32,099 nt of DNA from Anaerospora hongkongensis (GCF_004339805.1 NZ_SLUI01000024.1:1-32099), one strand, 5' to 3'; counted from the first letter of the stretch, positions 7,004-15,227 are shown. Numbers and translations are program-made. The notes: generated by a model not told the origin, from the sequence alone.

Positions 7004-8092
7004 TTGCGTAATAGCAAATACATTGCATTGTTGCTTCTTCTGGTTTTCGCTGTGGCATCATTTGCTTTCATTGGCGGCTGCGGTAAAGCGCAAAAGCCGG
7101 CTCCTAAGCAAATGAATAATGCCGGATCCGGTGTGGCTGACGAACATCAGGCTAAACCTATGCCTGCCCGGATGATTATTGGCTATTATGAGAATCCTTG
7201 GCCTGGTACGCCTGATACTACCGGTTCTTTTCCCAGTATGAAAAGTTTTGCCAAAAGCATGACTCACGTAGCTCCGTTTTGGTACCGGGCAACAAAGGAC
7301 GGTACGCTGGAAACCAAAGATAGTCAGCTTGTACTGGACACTGCTACCCAATTGGGATTGAAAATATTTCCTTTGATAACCTACAAAACAGGTGCATTGG
7401 AAACAATTCTCACCAAGCCTGATATTAGAACAAAGACAATCGATAATATTGTTAAGATTGTTAAAGAGAAGCCTTATGATGGTGTCAATATCGATTTTGA
7501 GCTTGTTCCTCCTAAGAATGAGAAAGATCTGACGGCATTTATGGCAGAATTATATCCCAAGCTGAACGGCTTGAATAAGACTGTCATTATCTCGGTTTTC
7601 CCTAAAGTTGATGTCCATGAAGATGTTCAAGGCGCATACAATTATGCAGAGTTAGCAAAAAATGCGGACTTCCTGCAAGTCATGCTGTACGACCGTCATT
7701 GGGCAACTTCACCTCCGGGAGCAATTGCACCAATAGACTGGTACGAAAAGAACCTGCAATATGCAATCGACCAGGTAGGACCGCAAAAAGTGATTGCCGG
7801 TGTCAGCGCGTATGGCTATGATTGGCCCAAGGACGGTCAGGGCGAGACGGTAAAATATGTTGATGCCATCGTGTTAGCTGAGAAGCAGGGCGTCAAAATA
7901 GAATATGATGAGAAAGAGCAAGCGCCGCATTTTAGCTATAAAAATCATGAGGTCTGGTTTGAAAACACGAAGAGTACGGATGCCAAGCTAAATATTGTAG
8001 CTAAGTATAACCCCGCGGGAATTGCGATTTGGCGACTTGGTCAGGAACAGCCGGAAATTTGGCCGGTTATTGATCAAAAGTTCCATAAATAA
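7004..8092 (+). CDS. GH18-family lipoprotein glycoside hydrolase
   Basis: A predicted exported lipoprotein of 362 residues with a glycoside hydrolase 18 TIM barrel. A signal peptide rich in leucine ends in the lipobox IGGC (Cys26). The catalytic motif DGVNIDFE (159-166) places the acid at Glu166, and QVMLYDRHW (225-233) matches the barrel strand with a conserved Tyr-Asp. Relatives include the YaaH/SleL/YdhD group, which cleave peptidoglycan in spore cortex or envelope, so it may act on N-acetylglucosaminyl bonds in the wall. The start is probably TTG 7004, because TTGGAGGG lies 9 bases before it. The in-frame GTG at 6995 falls inside that ribosome site. No LysM domains are visible. A sporulation role is possible but not shown. 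Confidence 0.85.
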   Translation: MRNSKYIALLLLLVFAVASFAFIGGCGKAQKPAPKQMNNAGSGVADEHQAKPMPARMIIGYYENPWPGTPDTTGSFPSMKSFAKSMTHVAPFWYRATKDGTLETKDSQLVLDTATQLGLKIFPLITYKTGALETILTKPDIRTKTIDNIVKIVKEKPYDGVNIDFELVPPKNEKDLTAFMAELYPKLNGLNKTVIISVFPKVDVHEDVQGAYNYAELAKNADFLQVMLYDRHWATSPPGAIAPIDWYEKNLQYAIDQVGPQKVIAGVSAYGYDWPKDGQGETVKYVDAIVLAEKQGVKIEYDEKEQAPHFSYKNHEVWFENTKSTDAKLNIVAKYNPAGIAIWRLGQEQPEIWPVIDQKFHK

Positions 8093-8105
8093 AATCAATT
8101 GATAC

Positions 8106-8136
8106 AAATAAGTGGCGGGATTCCCGTCACTTATTT
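8106..8136 (+). terminator. Terminator-like hairpin after the GH18 gene
   Basis: AAATAAGTGGCGGG (8106-8119) pairs with CCCGTCACTTATTT (8123-8136) around a 3-base loop, with one G-T pair. The U-tract is part of the arm, so termination strength is uncertain. Its position also shows that the open frame upstream of 8216 is not coding. Confidence 0.65.
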
Positions 8137-8215
8137 GCATGCCCGGCAGGTTTTACTTTCCGGCAGCCGAATACCCATAATAGTCAAGCATAATTATGGC
8201 GCAGGAGGAGAACAA

Positions 8216-8515
8216 ATGGCAGTTGTAGAAGTTACCATTATTCCCCTGGGTACGGATTCTCCCAGTATAAGCAGCTATGTAGCTGCTTGTCACAAGGTGC
8301 TGGCCGGAGCGGAAGGAATTCAGTACCAGCTGACACCGATGTCGACCATCATTGAAGGGGAACTGGAGCGAATCTTAGAGGTCATTAAACAAATGCATGA
8401 GGTTCCTTTTTCCGCTGGTGCTTTACGGGTGTCTACGACTATTCGTATTGATGACCGGCGTGATAAATCCATCACGATGGCAGGCAAGCTTCAGTCTGTT
8501 AGGGAAAAACTATAG
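8216..8515 (+). CDS. MTH1187/UPF0045-type thiamine-binding-like protein
   Basis: A 99-residue soluble protein beginning MAVVEVTIIPLGTDSPSISSYV, with EVTIIPLG and the later PMSTIIEGELERILEVIKQMHE typical of the MTH1187/YkoF-like ferredoxin-fold family. Members bind thiamine or related small molecules, and their cell role is poorly known. The start is set by GGAGGAG at 8204-8210, about 6 bases before ATG 8216. A longer frame from 8099 would run through a terminator-like hairpin and is rejected. It lies 20 bases upstream of the HMA-domain gene, so the two are probably co-transcribed. Confidence 0.85.
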   Translation: MAVVEVTIIPLGTDSPSISSYVAACHKVLAGAEGIQYQLTPMSTIIEGELERILEVIKQMHEVPFSAGALRVSTTIRIDDRRDKSITMAGKLQSVREKL

Positions 8516-8535
8516 AGTAAACCGGAGGGATGAAC

Positions 8536-8775
8536 ATGTGTCAGGATTGCGGGGGCCACGGCTCGGAATTGACTAAAGAGACGATTACAGTAGAAGGAAT
8601 GACCTGCGGTCATTGCAAGAGTGCAGTGGAAAAAGCTGTGCGCGGATTACCGGGTGTTTTTTCTGCCGACGTTGATTTGACAGCAAAAACATTGCAGGTC
8701 GAATTCGATTCTCATAAGTCTTCACTGGCAGCGATTAAGCAGGCGGTTGAAGATGTAGGTTTTGAGGTTCCCTAA
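8536..8775 (+). CDS. Heavy-metal-associated (CopZ-like) metal chaperone
   Basis: A 79-residue protein with one HMA domain, and the metal-binding GMTCGHC is at residues 21-27 (Cys24, Cys27). CopZ-type proteins carry Cu(I) to P-type ATPases or to CsoR-like regulators. The N-terminus adds MCQDCGGHG, a second CxxC plus His that is not part of the usual fold and could be an extra metal ligand set. I prefer ATG 8536, with GGAGGG 6 bases before it. The in-frame ATG at 8530 is directly joined to that ribosome site. No copper ATPase or CsoR is adjacent. Confidence 0.88.
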   Translation: MCQDCGGHGSELTKETITVEGMTCGHCKSAVEKAVRGLPGVFSADVDLTAKTLQVEFDSHKSSLAAIKQAVEDVGFEVP

Positions 8776-8780
8776 AGACA

Positions 8781-8810
8781 TTGACTGTGCAGTCGACAAT
8801 TTGGTATAAT
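8781..8810 (+). promoter_or_regulatory. Promoter of the LCP gene
   Basis: TTGACT (8781-8786) and TATAAT (8805-8810) are 18 bases apart, with a TGG extension before the -10. This is one of the best sigma-A promoters in the window. The start site would be near 8817. Confidence 0.8.
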
Positions 8811-8815
8811 ATTTG

Positions 8816-8843
8816 ACAGGCTCCCAGTATTTTGGGGGCTTGT
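8816..8843 (+). other. Stem-loop at the 5' end of the LCP transcript
   Basis: ACAGGCTCCC (8816-8825) pairs with GGGGGCTTGT (8834-8843) through 10 pairs, two of them G-U, and is followed by a T-rich run (TGTTTTATT). It starts at the predicted transcription start of 8781-8810. It may terminate read-through from the copZ-like gene, or act as a protective or attenuating leader stem. Confidence 0.55.
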
Positions 8844-8875
8844 TGTTTTATTCCAATAGAAAGAAGGTGCTCTTT

Positions 8876-10258
8876 ATGACATCCCGGCTAGAGCGGCGAC
8901 GCGCCGAACGGTCGCAGGAAAAGCTGCCGCAAAAAGGGTGGATTGTGGCATTACTAATTTTATTGTTAGTGATTGTTGCAGGAGCGTCGTATGTGTTTTT
9001 CACAGGCGGTCTAGGGCTAAATAAGACAAAAAGAACAGCAGATTTTGCTGTGGGGCAGCACAAGGTAAATATTCTGGTGCTGGGAGTTGACGAAAGAAGC
9101 GGTGACCAAGGCAGATCGGATACTATGTTTGTCGCAACAATTGATGAAGCAACAAAAGCAGTATCCCTTTTATCGGTGCCGCGCGATACGCGGGTAAAAA
9201 TTCCCGGCTACGGATGGGATAAGATTAACCATGCTTATGCCAATGGCGGCTCAGCGCTTAGCCAGAAAGCAGTGGAAAATTTACTGGGTATACCGATTGA
9301 CTATTATGTAACGATTGACTTTGCGGGTTTTTATAAAATCGTCGATGCAATCGGCGGCGTGGATATTGATGTTGAAAAACGGATGTATTATGAAGATCCT
9401 TATGATGAACTTGTTATTGACATCCAGCCGGGCTTGCAGCATATGAACGGTAAAACAGCAATTAAATATGTACGCTATCGTGACAGTGAAGGTGATATCG
9501 GCCGCATTGAGCGGCAGCAGAAGTTTATTAAGGCCGTGTTTAAGCAGCTCGCCAGCCCATCGGTTATTACCAGCATTCCAAGTATTATCCGGGAAGTCAA
9601 TTCGGTTTTAAAAACCGATCTATCCACTGCAGATATGCTTAGCCTTGCCAAACTAGTAAATGATGCGGCTAAACAAGGACTTAAGACGGATACCGTTCCC
9701 GGCAAACCGGCCTATATTGCTGATGTTAGTTACTGGCTTCCCGATGTTGTGGGCTTGCGGGAACATATTGCACAGCTCCAGAGTATTAAAATGGATGATA
9801 AGTATGTAAGTACGGCACGGAAGCTGCAGGCTGAATATGATAGTTCCATTCCGAAAGAAATGAAGGTCATAGAAGTAGCAAAGCCCAGCACGCCGGCTAA
9901 AGAGCCTGCGCAGCCTAAGATGCCTAAGGAAATCGATAAACCACCGGCACCGGTTAAAGCTGATAAGCCCAATACCAGTGAGGAAAAAATTAAGGTTGAG
10001 ATTGTAAATGCCAGTGGTTCGTCTGAAGCCGGTGATAAAATAGCGGCAACCATGCGTGCCAAAGGGTTTGAGGTAGATGGGATCAGCACAGCTGCTGCAG
10101 TCAACAAAAATACTGTGGTTATTTCGTATAGCACAAATAGTGCGGTTGTGGGAAAACTGACCAGCCTGCCTTTCCGTTATGCGCTGCAGGTGACAAAAGA
10201 TGACAGCAGAGCAGGTACGATTTCGGTAATTGTAGGGAAAGATTACGTAGATAAATAA
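8876..10258 (+). CDS. LytR-CpsA-Psr (LCP) family wall polymer ligase
   Basis: LCP proteins attach anionic or capsular polymers from lipid carriers to peptidoglycan on the outer face of the membrane. This 460-residue protein has a basic cytoplasmic head (1-21), one membrane helix (about 22-42) and an LCP catalytic domain (about 63-290) with VNILVLGVDER, RSDTM (80-84), SVPRDTRV (100-107) and the arginine-rich RIERQQKF helix. A proline-rich linker (about 335-370) leads to a LytR_C domain (371-460). The start is ATG 8876 (AGAAGGTG upstream). A longer frame from TTG 8813 would include the promoter leader. It stands next to PBP2, a sensible envelope pairing, but has its own promoter. Confidence 0.92.
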   Translation: MTSRLERRRAERSQEKLPQKGWIVALLILLLVIVAGASYVFFTGGLGLNKTKRTADFAVGQHKVNILVLGVDERSGDQGRSDTMFVATIDEATKAVSLLSVPRDTRVKIPGYGWDKINHAYANGGSALSQKAVENLLGIPIDYYVTIDFAGFYKIVDAIGGVDIDVEKRMYYEDPYDELVIDIQPGLQHMNGKTAIKYVRYRDSEGDIGRIERQQKFIKAVFKQLASPSVITSIPSIIREVNSVLKTDLSTADMLSLAKLVNDAAKQGLKTDTVPGKPAYIADVSYWLPDVVGLREHIAQLQSIKMDDKYVSTARKLQAEYDSSIPKEMKVIEVAKPSTPAKEPAQPKMPKEIDKPPAPVKADKPNTSEEKIKVEIVNASGSSEAGDKIAATMRAKGFEVDGISTAAAVNKNTVVISYSTNSAVVGKLTSLPFRYALQVTKDDSRAGTISVIVGKDYVDK

Positions 10259-10297
10259 AAAGGCAGGAAGATATTGCCATATTAACGGAAAAGAAGC

Positions 10298-10327
10298 TTG
10301 CAAGATGAAGAATGAATATGTTATAAT
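10298..10327 (+). promoter_or_regulatory. Promoter upstream of the PBP2 leader
   Basis: TTGCAA (10298-10303) and TATAAT (10322-10327) are 18 bases apart. The predicted start near 10334 is only 25 bases before a strong terminator hairpin, so the transcript must read through it to reach the PBP2 gene. Confidence 0.5.
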
Positions 10328-10358
10328 TTTCACACACGTTATTAATACACCCCTCATT

Positions 10359-10388
10359 TAGCCCTTGTGAAAAGGGCTATTTTTTTTT
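10359..10388 (+). terminator. Terminator between LCP and PBP2 genes
   Basis: TAGCCCTT (10359-10366) pairs with AAGGGCTA (10372-10379), followed by nine T. It ends the LCP transcript, and could also act as an attenuator for transcripts from the promoter at 10298-10327. Confidence 0.85.
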
Positions 10389-10435
10389 GCCTATTTTAGC
10401 CATACTAAGGACAAACAAGGCAAGGAGCTGACTAC

Positions 10436-12262
10436 ATGTGGTATACAGAGCAAATGCGACGTTTTCAGATACTGGCTGTTATTGTAATTGCTGTCATTGG
10501 CGGACTCTTGCTGAGGCTGGCGTGGATGCAAATTTTGCAAGGAGCACAGTACAAGCAGGTTGCCGAGCAAAATCGGATTCGCCAGCTTAGTGCTCAGGCT
10601 CCCAGAGGGACAATCTATGACCGTAATGGCGCGCCGATTGTCGCTAATCGTCCTAGCTTTGCCATTTCGGTAATTCTTGCAGACTATGCATATCCCGAAG
10701 TATCTACACCGCTATTGTCGGCCCTCACTGGCGTTGCAGTTACGGAAATCGAGCAAATGCTGCAGGCCGGGCAGGAGTTTCCCTATACGCCTATCCGCGT
10801 AGTGCGTGATGCTGATGAAGCACTAATTGCAAAGGTGCAGGAACGCAAAAACTATCTGCCTGGTGTTGTGGTTGAGGCCTTGCCTGTACGCCATTACATT
10901 TATAATCAACTGGCGGCTCATCTGGTTGGCTACTTAGGAAGAATTAGTGAAGATGAGTATACTGCGCGGAAAAAACAAGGATATCACCCCAATGATTTAA
11001 TTGGCAAAGCGGGAATAGAGCGGATCTGGGAAGAACAGCTGCGCGGCATTGATGGAGGCTTGCAGGTCGAAGTGAATGCCATGGGTGAAGAGGTCGGCAT
11101 TGTAGGGGAAAAAGCTGCCCTGCCGGGAAAAGGGATTGTATTGACATTGGATGCAAATTTACAAAAAGCGGCCGAGACAGCTTTAAATGAACAAGTGGCA
11201 ATCAGTAAGAGTATCGGTGAGCCGGCAAAAGGTGGAGCGGTTGTTGTGATTGATGTCCGGACAGGCGGAATCCTGGCATTGGCAAGCAATCCATCCTTTG
11301 ATCCGAATGTATTTATCGGAGGTGTGAGCCAAAAAGACTGGTCGGCAATCATTAATAATAAGAATGATCCACTGTCAAATCGGGCGATTCAAAACGCCTA
11401 TCCGCCTGGATCGGTTTTCAAAATTGTTACAGCCGCGGCCGCCCTGGAGTCTGGCTTAACGACAGGGCAAGAGGTTTTTGTCGATAAGGGAGTTTATATT
11501 TTGCAAGGCTGGAGTTTTTATGGCTGGGAGACAAAGGGGTTAGGCAGGCTGACCGTGCCCGATGCACTGGCATTCTCCAGTGACCCTGTTTTTTATGAAC
11601 TGGGGCGCAGGCTGGGGGCGGACAATCTGGCATCGTATGCTTTAACATTTGGCTTTGGCAAACCTACCGGCATCCAGCTATCCGGTGAAGAAGCAGGGGT
11701 TGTACCCACTGAAGCCTGGAAAGAAGAATTATACGGCGAACAGTGGTACCCTGGGGAGACGTTAATTGCTGCGATTGGTCAGGGGTATTATAATGCCACT
11801 CCCATTCAGCAGGCTATGCTCTTAATGGCAGTGGCAAACGGCGGTATCGTTTATAAGCCTAAACTGGTTGATAAGATATTAAGTGCAGATGGAGCCGTTT
11901 TGGAGCAAGCCCCGGCTCAGGTATTGCACACGATATATTTGCGGCCTGATGTGTGGGATTTGATCCGTCAGGGGTTAGTTGCAGTCACGACACGGGGAAC
12001 GGGGAAAAGCGTATTTGCGGATCTGAACGTTAAAGTTGCAGGCAAGTCAGGATCCGCCGAAACGGGACGTGGGACAACTCATTCCTGGTTTGCCTGTTAC
12101 GCTCCTGCAGATAACCCGGAAATTGCTATCGCCGTATTGGTGGAAGAAGGCGGTGAGGGATCAGTAGCTGCTGCCCCTGTAACACGTAAAATCCTTGAGG
12201 CCTATTTTCAGATTCCTGCCAAGCAAAATATAGTCACACCAACTCCGGGACATACCGATTAA
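10436..12262 (+). CDS. mrdA: Penicillin-binding protein 2, class B transpeptidase
   Basis: Cross-links peptidoglycan during cylindrical growth, normally with RodA and MreBCD. The 608 residues comprise a membrane anchor (about 11-28), the pedestal starting with APRGTIYDRNGAPIVANRP, and a transpeptidase domain. Catalytic motifs are SVFK (326-329, nucleophile Ser326), SSD (381-383, as in E. coli PBP2) and KSG (537-539) in place of the more usual KTG. It is preceded by AAGGAG 9 bases before the ATG. RodA and Mre genes are not in the window. No terminator is visible before the heme operon, so some read-through into sirC is possible. Confidence 0.94.
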   Translation: MWYTEQMRRFQILAVIVIAVIGGLLLRLAWMQILQGAQYKQVAEQNRIRQLSAQAPRGTIYDRNGAPIVANRPSFAISVILADYAYPEVSTPLLSALTGVAVTEIEQMLQAGQEFPYTPIRVVRDADEALIAKVQERKNYLPGVVVEALPVRHYIYNQLAAHLVGYLGRISEDEYTARKKQGYHPNDLIGKAGIERIWEEQLRGIDGGLQVEVNAMGEEVGIVGEKAALPGKGIVLTLDANLQKAAETALNEQVAISKSIGEPAKGGAVVVIDVRTGGILALASNPSFDPNVFIGGVSQKDWSAIINNKNDPLSNRAIQNAYPPGSVFKIVTAAAALESGLTTGQEVFVDKGVYILQGWSFYGWETKGLGRLTVPDALAFSSDPVFYELGRRLGADNLASYALTFGFGKPTGIQLSGEEAGVVPTEAWKEELYGEQWYPGETLIAAIGQGYYNATPIQQAMLLMAVANGGIVYKPKLVDKILSADGAVLEQAPAQVLHTIYLRPDVWDLIRQGLVAVTTRGTGKSVFADLNVKVAGKSGSAETGRGTTHSWFACYAPADNPEIAIAVLVEEGGEGSVAAAPVTRKILEAYFQIPAKQNIVTPTPGHTD

Positions 12263-12298
12263 TCGCTGGAGCAGATTTAAGTAATTAAAAAAAGGAAA

Positions 12299-12385
12299 TA
12301 CCTCATTCGGCAAGAAATATATACAAGTAGCTGTAATAGTTGGGCGGAGCCAAAGCTTTTTCGCCTAATTCGTGTATGTGAGGTG
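12299..12385 (+). promoter_or_regulatory. Structured leader that can pair the sirC ribosome site
   Basis: Three nested helices can form by eye. The outer one joins TACCTCA (12299-12305) to TGAGGTG (12379-12385). The next joins TATACA (12320-12325) to TGTATG (12373-12378). The inner one joins TTGGGCG (12340-12346) to CGCCTAA (12362-12368), with a 15-base loop. The outer helix buries GAGGTG, the ribosome site of sirC. It does not match the cobalamin, c-di-GMP or other riboswitch cores I know. No clear promoter is visible between 12263 and 12390. Confidence 0.4.
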
Positions 12386-12390
12386 CGGTA

Positions 12391-13035
12391 ATGCCTGTCT
12401 ATCCTATTAACCTTGATTTAAGCGGCCGCCATTGCGCGTGTATCGGCGGCGGTTCGGTAGCGGCCCGCAAAGTCGAAGACCTATTGCAAGCCGGTGCCTT
12501 AGTAACGATCATTAGTCCTGTATTAACTTCTGCCCTGCAGCAGCTGGTGCAGGCCCAAAAAATTATTCACATCGCCCAGCAGTACCAGCCAGGCGTCATT
12601 GGCGCTTTTTTTATGGTTATTTGTGCAACTAACAATAAGGCTGTTAATCGGGCTGCGGCAGAGGAGGCCCGAAGCAAAGGGGCACTGGTTAATGTAGTGG
12701 ATGCGCCGGAATTATGTGATTTTACCGTCCCCTCAAAAATGACGAGAGGCGATTTACTGATTACTGTTTCAACCGGCGGAAAAAGTCCGGCTTTAGCCAA
12801 AAAGCTGCGCCTGGAGCTGGAAGATCGTTACGGTCCTGAATATGGAACTTACCTGGAGTGGGCTGGAGCGATACGGGAGCAGATGAAGAACCGTCTGGAA
12901 ACCAGTAAAGAGCGGGAATACTTTTGGCAGCAAACGTTAGATGACGAAGTTCTGTCTCTTTTGCGACAAGGCAGGCTGAAAGATGCGGAGGAGAAAATCA
13001 AGTATGCAATTGGTAGTACTGGGCTTAAATCATAA
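12391..13035 (+). CDS. sirC: Precorrin-2 dehydrogenase / sirohydrochlorin ferrochelatase
   Basis: Oxidises precorrin-2 to sirohydrochlorin with NAD+ and, in Met8p/CysG-type enzymes, also inserts iron to give siroheme. The 214 residues show the NAD-binding GGGSVAARKVE (19-29), the NVVDAPELCDFTVPS segment (101-115) with the conserved Asp104, and STGGKSP (127-133). Length fits SirC/Met8 proteins and the N-terminal half of CysG. Whether it also chelates cannot be decided here. The methyltransferase that makes precorrin-2 is the CobA half of a gene downstream. It is the first gene of the heme operon, and its 3' end overlaps hemA by 32 bases. Confidence 0.92.
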   Translation: MPVYPINLDLSGRHCACIGGGSVAARKVEDLLQAGALVTIISPVLTSALQQLVQAQKIIHIAQQYQPGVIGAFFMVICATNNKAVNRAAAEEARSKGALVNVVDAPELCDFTVPSKMTRGDLLITVSTGGKSPALAKKLRLELEDRYGPEYGTYLEWAGAIREQMKNRLETSKEREYFWQQTLDDEVLSLLRQGRLKDAEEKIKYAIGSTGLKS

Positions 13036-14320
13036 AACTGCACCTGTTGAAGTGCGTGAATGTTACGCCTTCTCAGAAGAAAAAATCAAGCAGGCACTGC
13101 TGCATTTACATGAATATGAAGAAATCAGCGAATGTGTTATTTTATCGACTTGTAATCGCAGTGAAATGTATGCGGTAGTAGATGATGCTGCCGATGCATT
13201 GCCTGTCATGCAGGATCTGTTTGCCGCTGTTGCCGGGCGGCCTATTGAATGTGATGATTTCATTTTTTATTATACAGAAGAAGCTTGTATCCGCCATTTG
13301 TTCCGGGTTGCTTCCAGCCTGGATTCCCTGGTAGTTGGCGAAGGACAGATATTGAGTCAGGTAAAAAAGGCCTACACAATGGCCCGGTACCTCGGGACGA
13401 CCAGCACCGTGCTGAATACACTCTTTAATAGGGCTATTGCCATAGGAAAAAAAGTTCGCACAGAAACACGCATAGCCTATAACGCTGTGTCAATCAGCTA
13501 TGCGGCGGTGGAACTGGCTAAAAAAGTACTGGGTGATCTTACTCAATCGAATGTGCTGATTCTTGGCGCAGGGGAAATGAGTGAATTGACAGCCAGGCAC
13601 TTAGTAGATAACGGGGTACGGACGGTATTCGTTTCTAACCGCAGTTATGAGCGAGCCCAGCAGCTGGCGGACCGGTTTAGGGGTGTTGCCGTTCCGTTCG
13701 GCGATTTTATGAAGTGTGCAACCAATGCCGATATTGTGATCACCTCTACCGGGGCGCCGCACTATATTGTCAGTGCCTGGGATGTAGCCCACCTCATGCC
13801 AAATCGTAAGGGACGTCCGATTATTTTTATTGATATTGCTGTACCGCGTGACGTGGAACCGGAGGTCGCAGCGATTTCGGGTGTCACGCTGTATAATATC
13901 GATGCCCTCGAAGCCGTAGTGGAATCTAACCTGCGCATCCGGGAGGCAGAAGCAAAGGTGGCAGAGCGCATCATAGAGGAAGGCCTGGCAGAGCTGGTCA
14001 GTAAGTTTCGCTACTTATCGTTCCGGCCAACGCTGGCTTTGTTAACGGAAAAGGCTGAGCGGATTCGCCAGCGGGAAATTAAGAGAGCTTTGGCCAAATT
14101 GCCTGATTGCAGCCCGGAAGAACGGAAAGTTTTTGAAAATATGTCAAAGATGCTTGTCCGGAAATTGCTGCGGGATCCGATGATACGGATCAACGAAGCG
14201 GCGGGAACGGATAAAGCGGATCTGTATTTGGAAGCAGTTCGGAAATTATTTAAACTTGATCAATTGGGAGAGGAAGCAAATCGTGAGACAAAAAATCGTC
14301 ATCGGTACGCGCAGCAGTAA
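13004..14320 (+). CDS. hemA: Glutamyl-tRNA reductase
   Basis: Reduces glutamyl-tRNA(Glu) with NADPH to glutamate-1-semialdehyde, the committed step of the C5 heme pathway. The 438 residues begin MQLVVLGLNHKTAPVEVRE. The catalytic Cys50 sits in STCNRSE (48-54), the Rossmann motif GAGEMSE is at 188-194, and FIDIAVPRDVEPE follows. The C-terminal dimerisation helix is complete. I chose ATG 13004 because CGGAGGAG lies about 10 bases before it. The longer frame from 12983 contains that site. It starts inside sirC and overlaps hemC by 38 bases, so translation is probably coupled. GSA aminomutase (hemL), its partner for channelling the unstable product, is further down the same cluster. Confidence 0.96.
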   Translation: MQLVVLGLNHKTAPVEVRECYAFSEEKIKQALLHLHEYEEISECVILSTCNRSEMYAVVDDAADALPVMQDLFAAVAGRPIECDDFIFYYTEEACIRHLFRVASSLDSLVVGEGQILSQVKKAYTMARYLGTTSTVLNTLFNRAIAIGKKVRTETRIAYNAVSISYAAVELAKKVLGDLTQSNVLILGAGEMSELTARHLVDNGVRTVFVSNRSYERAQQLADRFRGVAVPFGDFMKCATNADIVITSTGAPHYIVSAWDVAHLMPNRKGRPIIFIDIAVPRDVEPEVAAISGVTLYNIDALEAVVESNLRIREAEAKVAERIIEEGLAELVSKFRYLSFRPTLALLTEKAERIRQREIKRALAKLPDCSPEERKVFENMSKMLVRKLLRDPMIRINEAAGTDKADLYLEAVRKLFKLDQLGEEANRETKNRHRYAQQ

Positions 14321-15227
14321 ACTGGCCTTATGGCAGGCTAATTATATCGCCAGCTGTTTGGCGGAGCGTTATCCGGGCTTAGAGGTAACCTTAAAACATA
14401 TGGTTACAAAGGGTGATAAAATCTTGGACGTACCGCTGGCCAAAATTGGCGGTAAGGGTCTGTTTACTCAGGAATTAGAAAGTGCTATGTTAAATGGCGA
14501 AATTGATCTTGCCGTTCATAGCTTAAAAGATATGCCTACCGAGCTTCCTACTGGTTTGACATTAGCGGCAATCACGGAACGGGAAACTCCCTGGGATGCC
14601 CTCGTAAGCCCCGAATACAAGACATTGGCATGTCTGCCTGTCGGGGCCAAAGTTGGTACTTCCAGCCTGAGACGGAAAGCGCAGCTGCTCAAGGCCAGGC
14701 CCGATCTAAAAATTAGTGATTTGCGCGGTAATCTAGATACCCGGTTAAAGAAGCTGGAAACGGAACAGCTTGATGCAATTGTACTGGCAGCAGCAGGATT
14801 AAAGCGCTTGGGCTGGGAACAGTTGATTACTGAAATATTGCCCAAAGAGATTTCCTTGCCGGCAGTAGGACAGGGAGCCTTGGCGATTGAGGCCCGGGCA
14901 AATGATCAGGAAATATTGCAGATGCTGGCTTTTTTAAATGATGAAGATACTAGCTATGCCGTAATTGCCGAAAGAAGCTTTTTAAATGAGCTGGAGGGTG
15001 GCTGTCAGGTACCGATGGGAGTATACGGCTGCATAGAGAATAATGAATTATATTTGGAAGCAGCCATATTGTCGTTAGATGGTCAGCGGGTGATTCGCGA
15101 TACACTTTGCAGTAGTCCGGCAGGGGCCGAAGATATGGGGCGCCGCCTTGCTCAGCGCATGTATGTGCAGGGCGGAAAAGAGATTCTGGCAGAGCTGCTT
15201 GATGGTGAACAGGAGGAGAAGAAATAG
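14283..15227 (+). CDS. hemC: Hydroxymethylbilane synthase (porphobilinogen deaminase)
   Basis: Joins four porphobilinogen units into hydroxymethylbilane on a covalent dipyrromethane cofactor. The 314 residues contain GTRSSKLALWQ (8-18), KGLFTQELE, LAVHSLKDMPT, SSLRRKAQL, RGNLDTRL and the cofactor-attachment Cys241 in EGGCQVPMG. The start is most likely GTG 14283, with GGGAGAGGA 8 bases upstream. The frame is open to 14256, but no ribosome site supports the longer form. It lies inside the end of hemA and ends one base into the next gene (TAGTG), so the operon is tightly packed. Confidence 0.95.
   Translation: MRQKIVIGTRSSKLALWQANYIASCLAERYPGLEVTLKHMVTKGDKILDVPLAKIGGKGLFTQELESAMLNGEIDLAVHSLKDMPTELPTGLTLAAITERETPWDALVSPEYKTLACLPVGAKVGTSSLRRKAQLLKARPDLKISDLRGNLDTRLKKLETEQLDAIVLAAAGLKRLGWEQLITEILPKEISLPAVGQGALAIEARANDQEILQMLAFLNDEDTSYAVIAERSFLNELEGGCQVPMGVYGCIENNELYLEAAILSLDGQRVIRDTLCSSPAGAEDMGRRLAQRMYVQGGKEILAELLDGEQEEKK

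Noticed and set aside
8092..8104. ATCAATTGAT as an FNR-type operator
   Set aside because: Half-sites are in the wrong order and spacing for TTGAT-N4-ATCAA, and it lies at the end of the GH18 gene, not in a promoter.
8099..8215. N-terminal extension of the MTH1187-like protein
   Set aside because: The extension crosses a long terminator-like hairpin, and a strong GGAGGAG site directly precedes ATG 8216, where family similarity also begins.
9653..10357. 234-codon open frame on the minus strand opposite the LCP gene
   Set aside because: It is antisense to a clear LCP gene, has no ribosome site and has low-complexity composition typical of a shadow frame.
12263..12390. Cobalamin or c-di-GMP riboswitch before sirC
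   Set aside because: The characteristic conserved cores of these classes are absent. Only an unclassified fold is reported instead.
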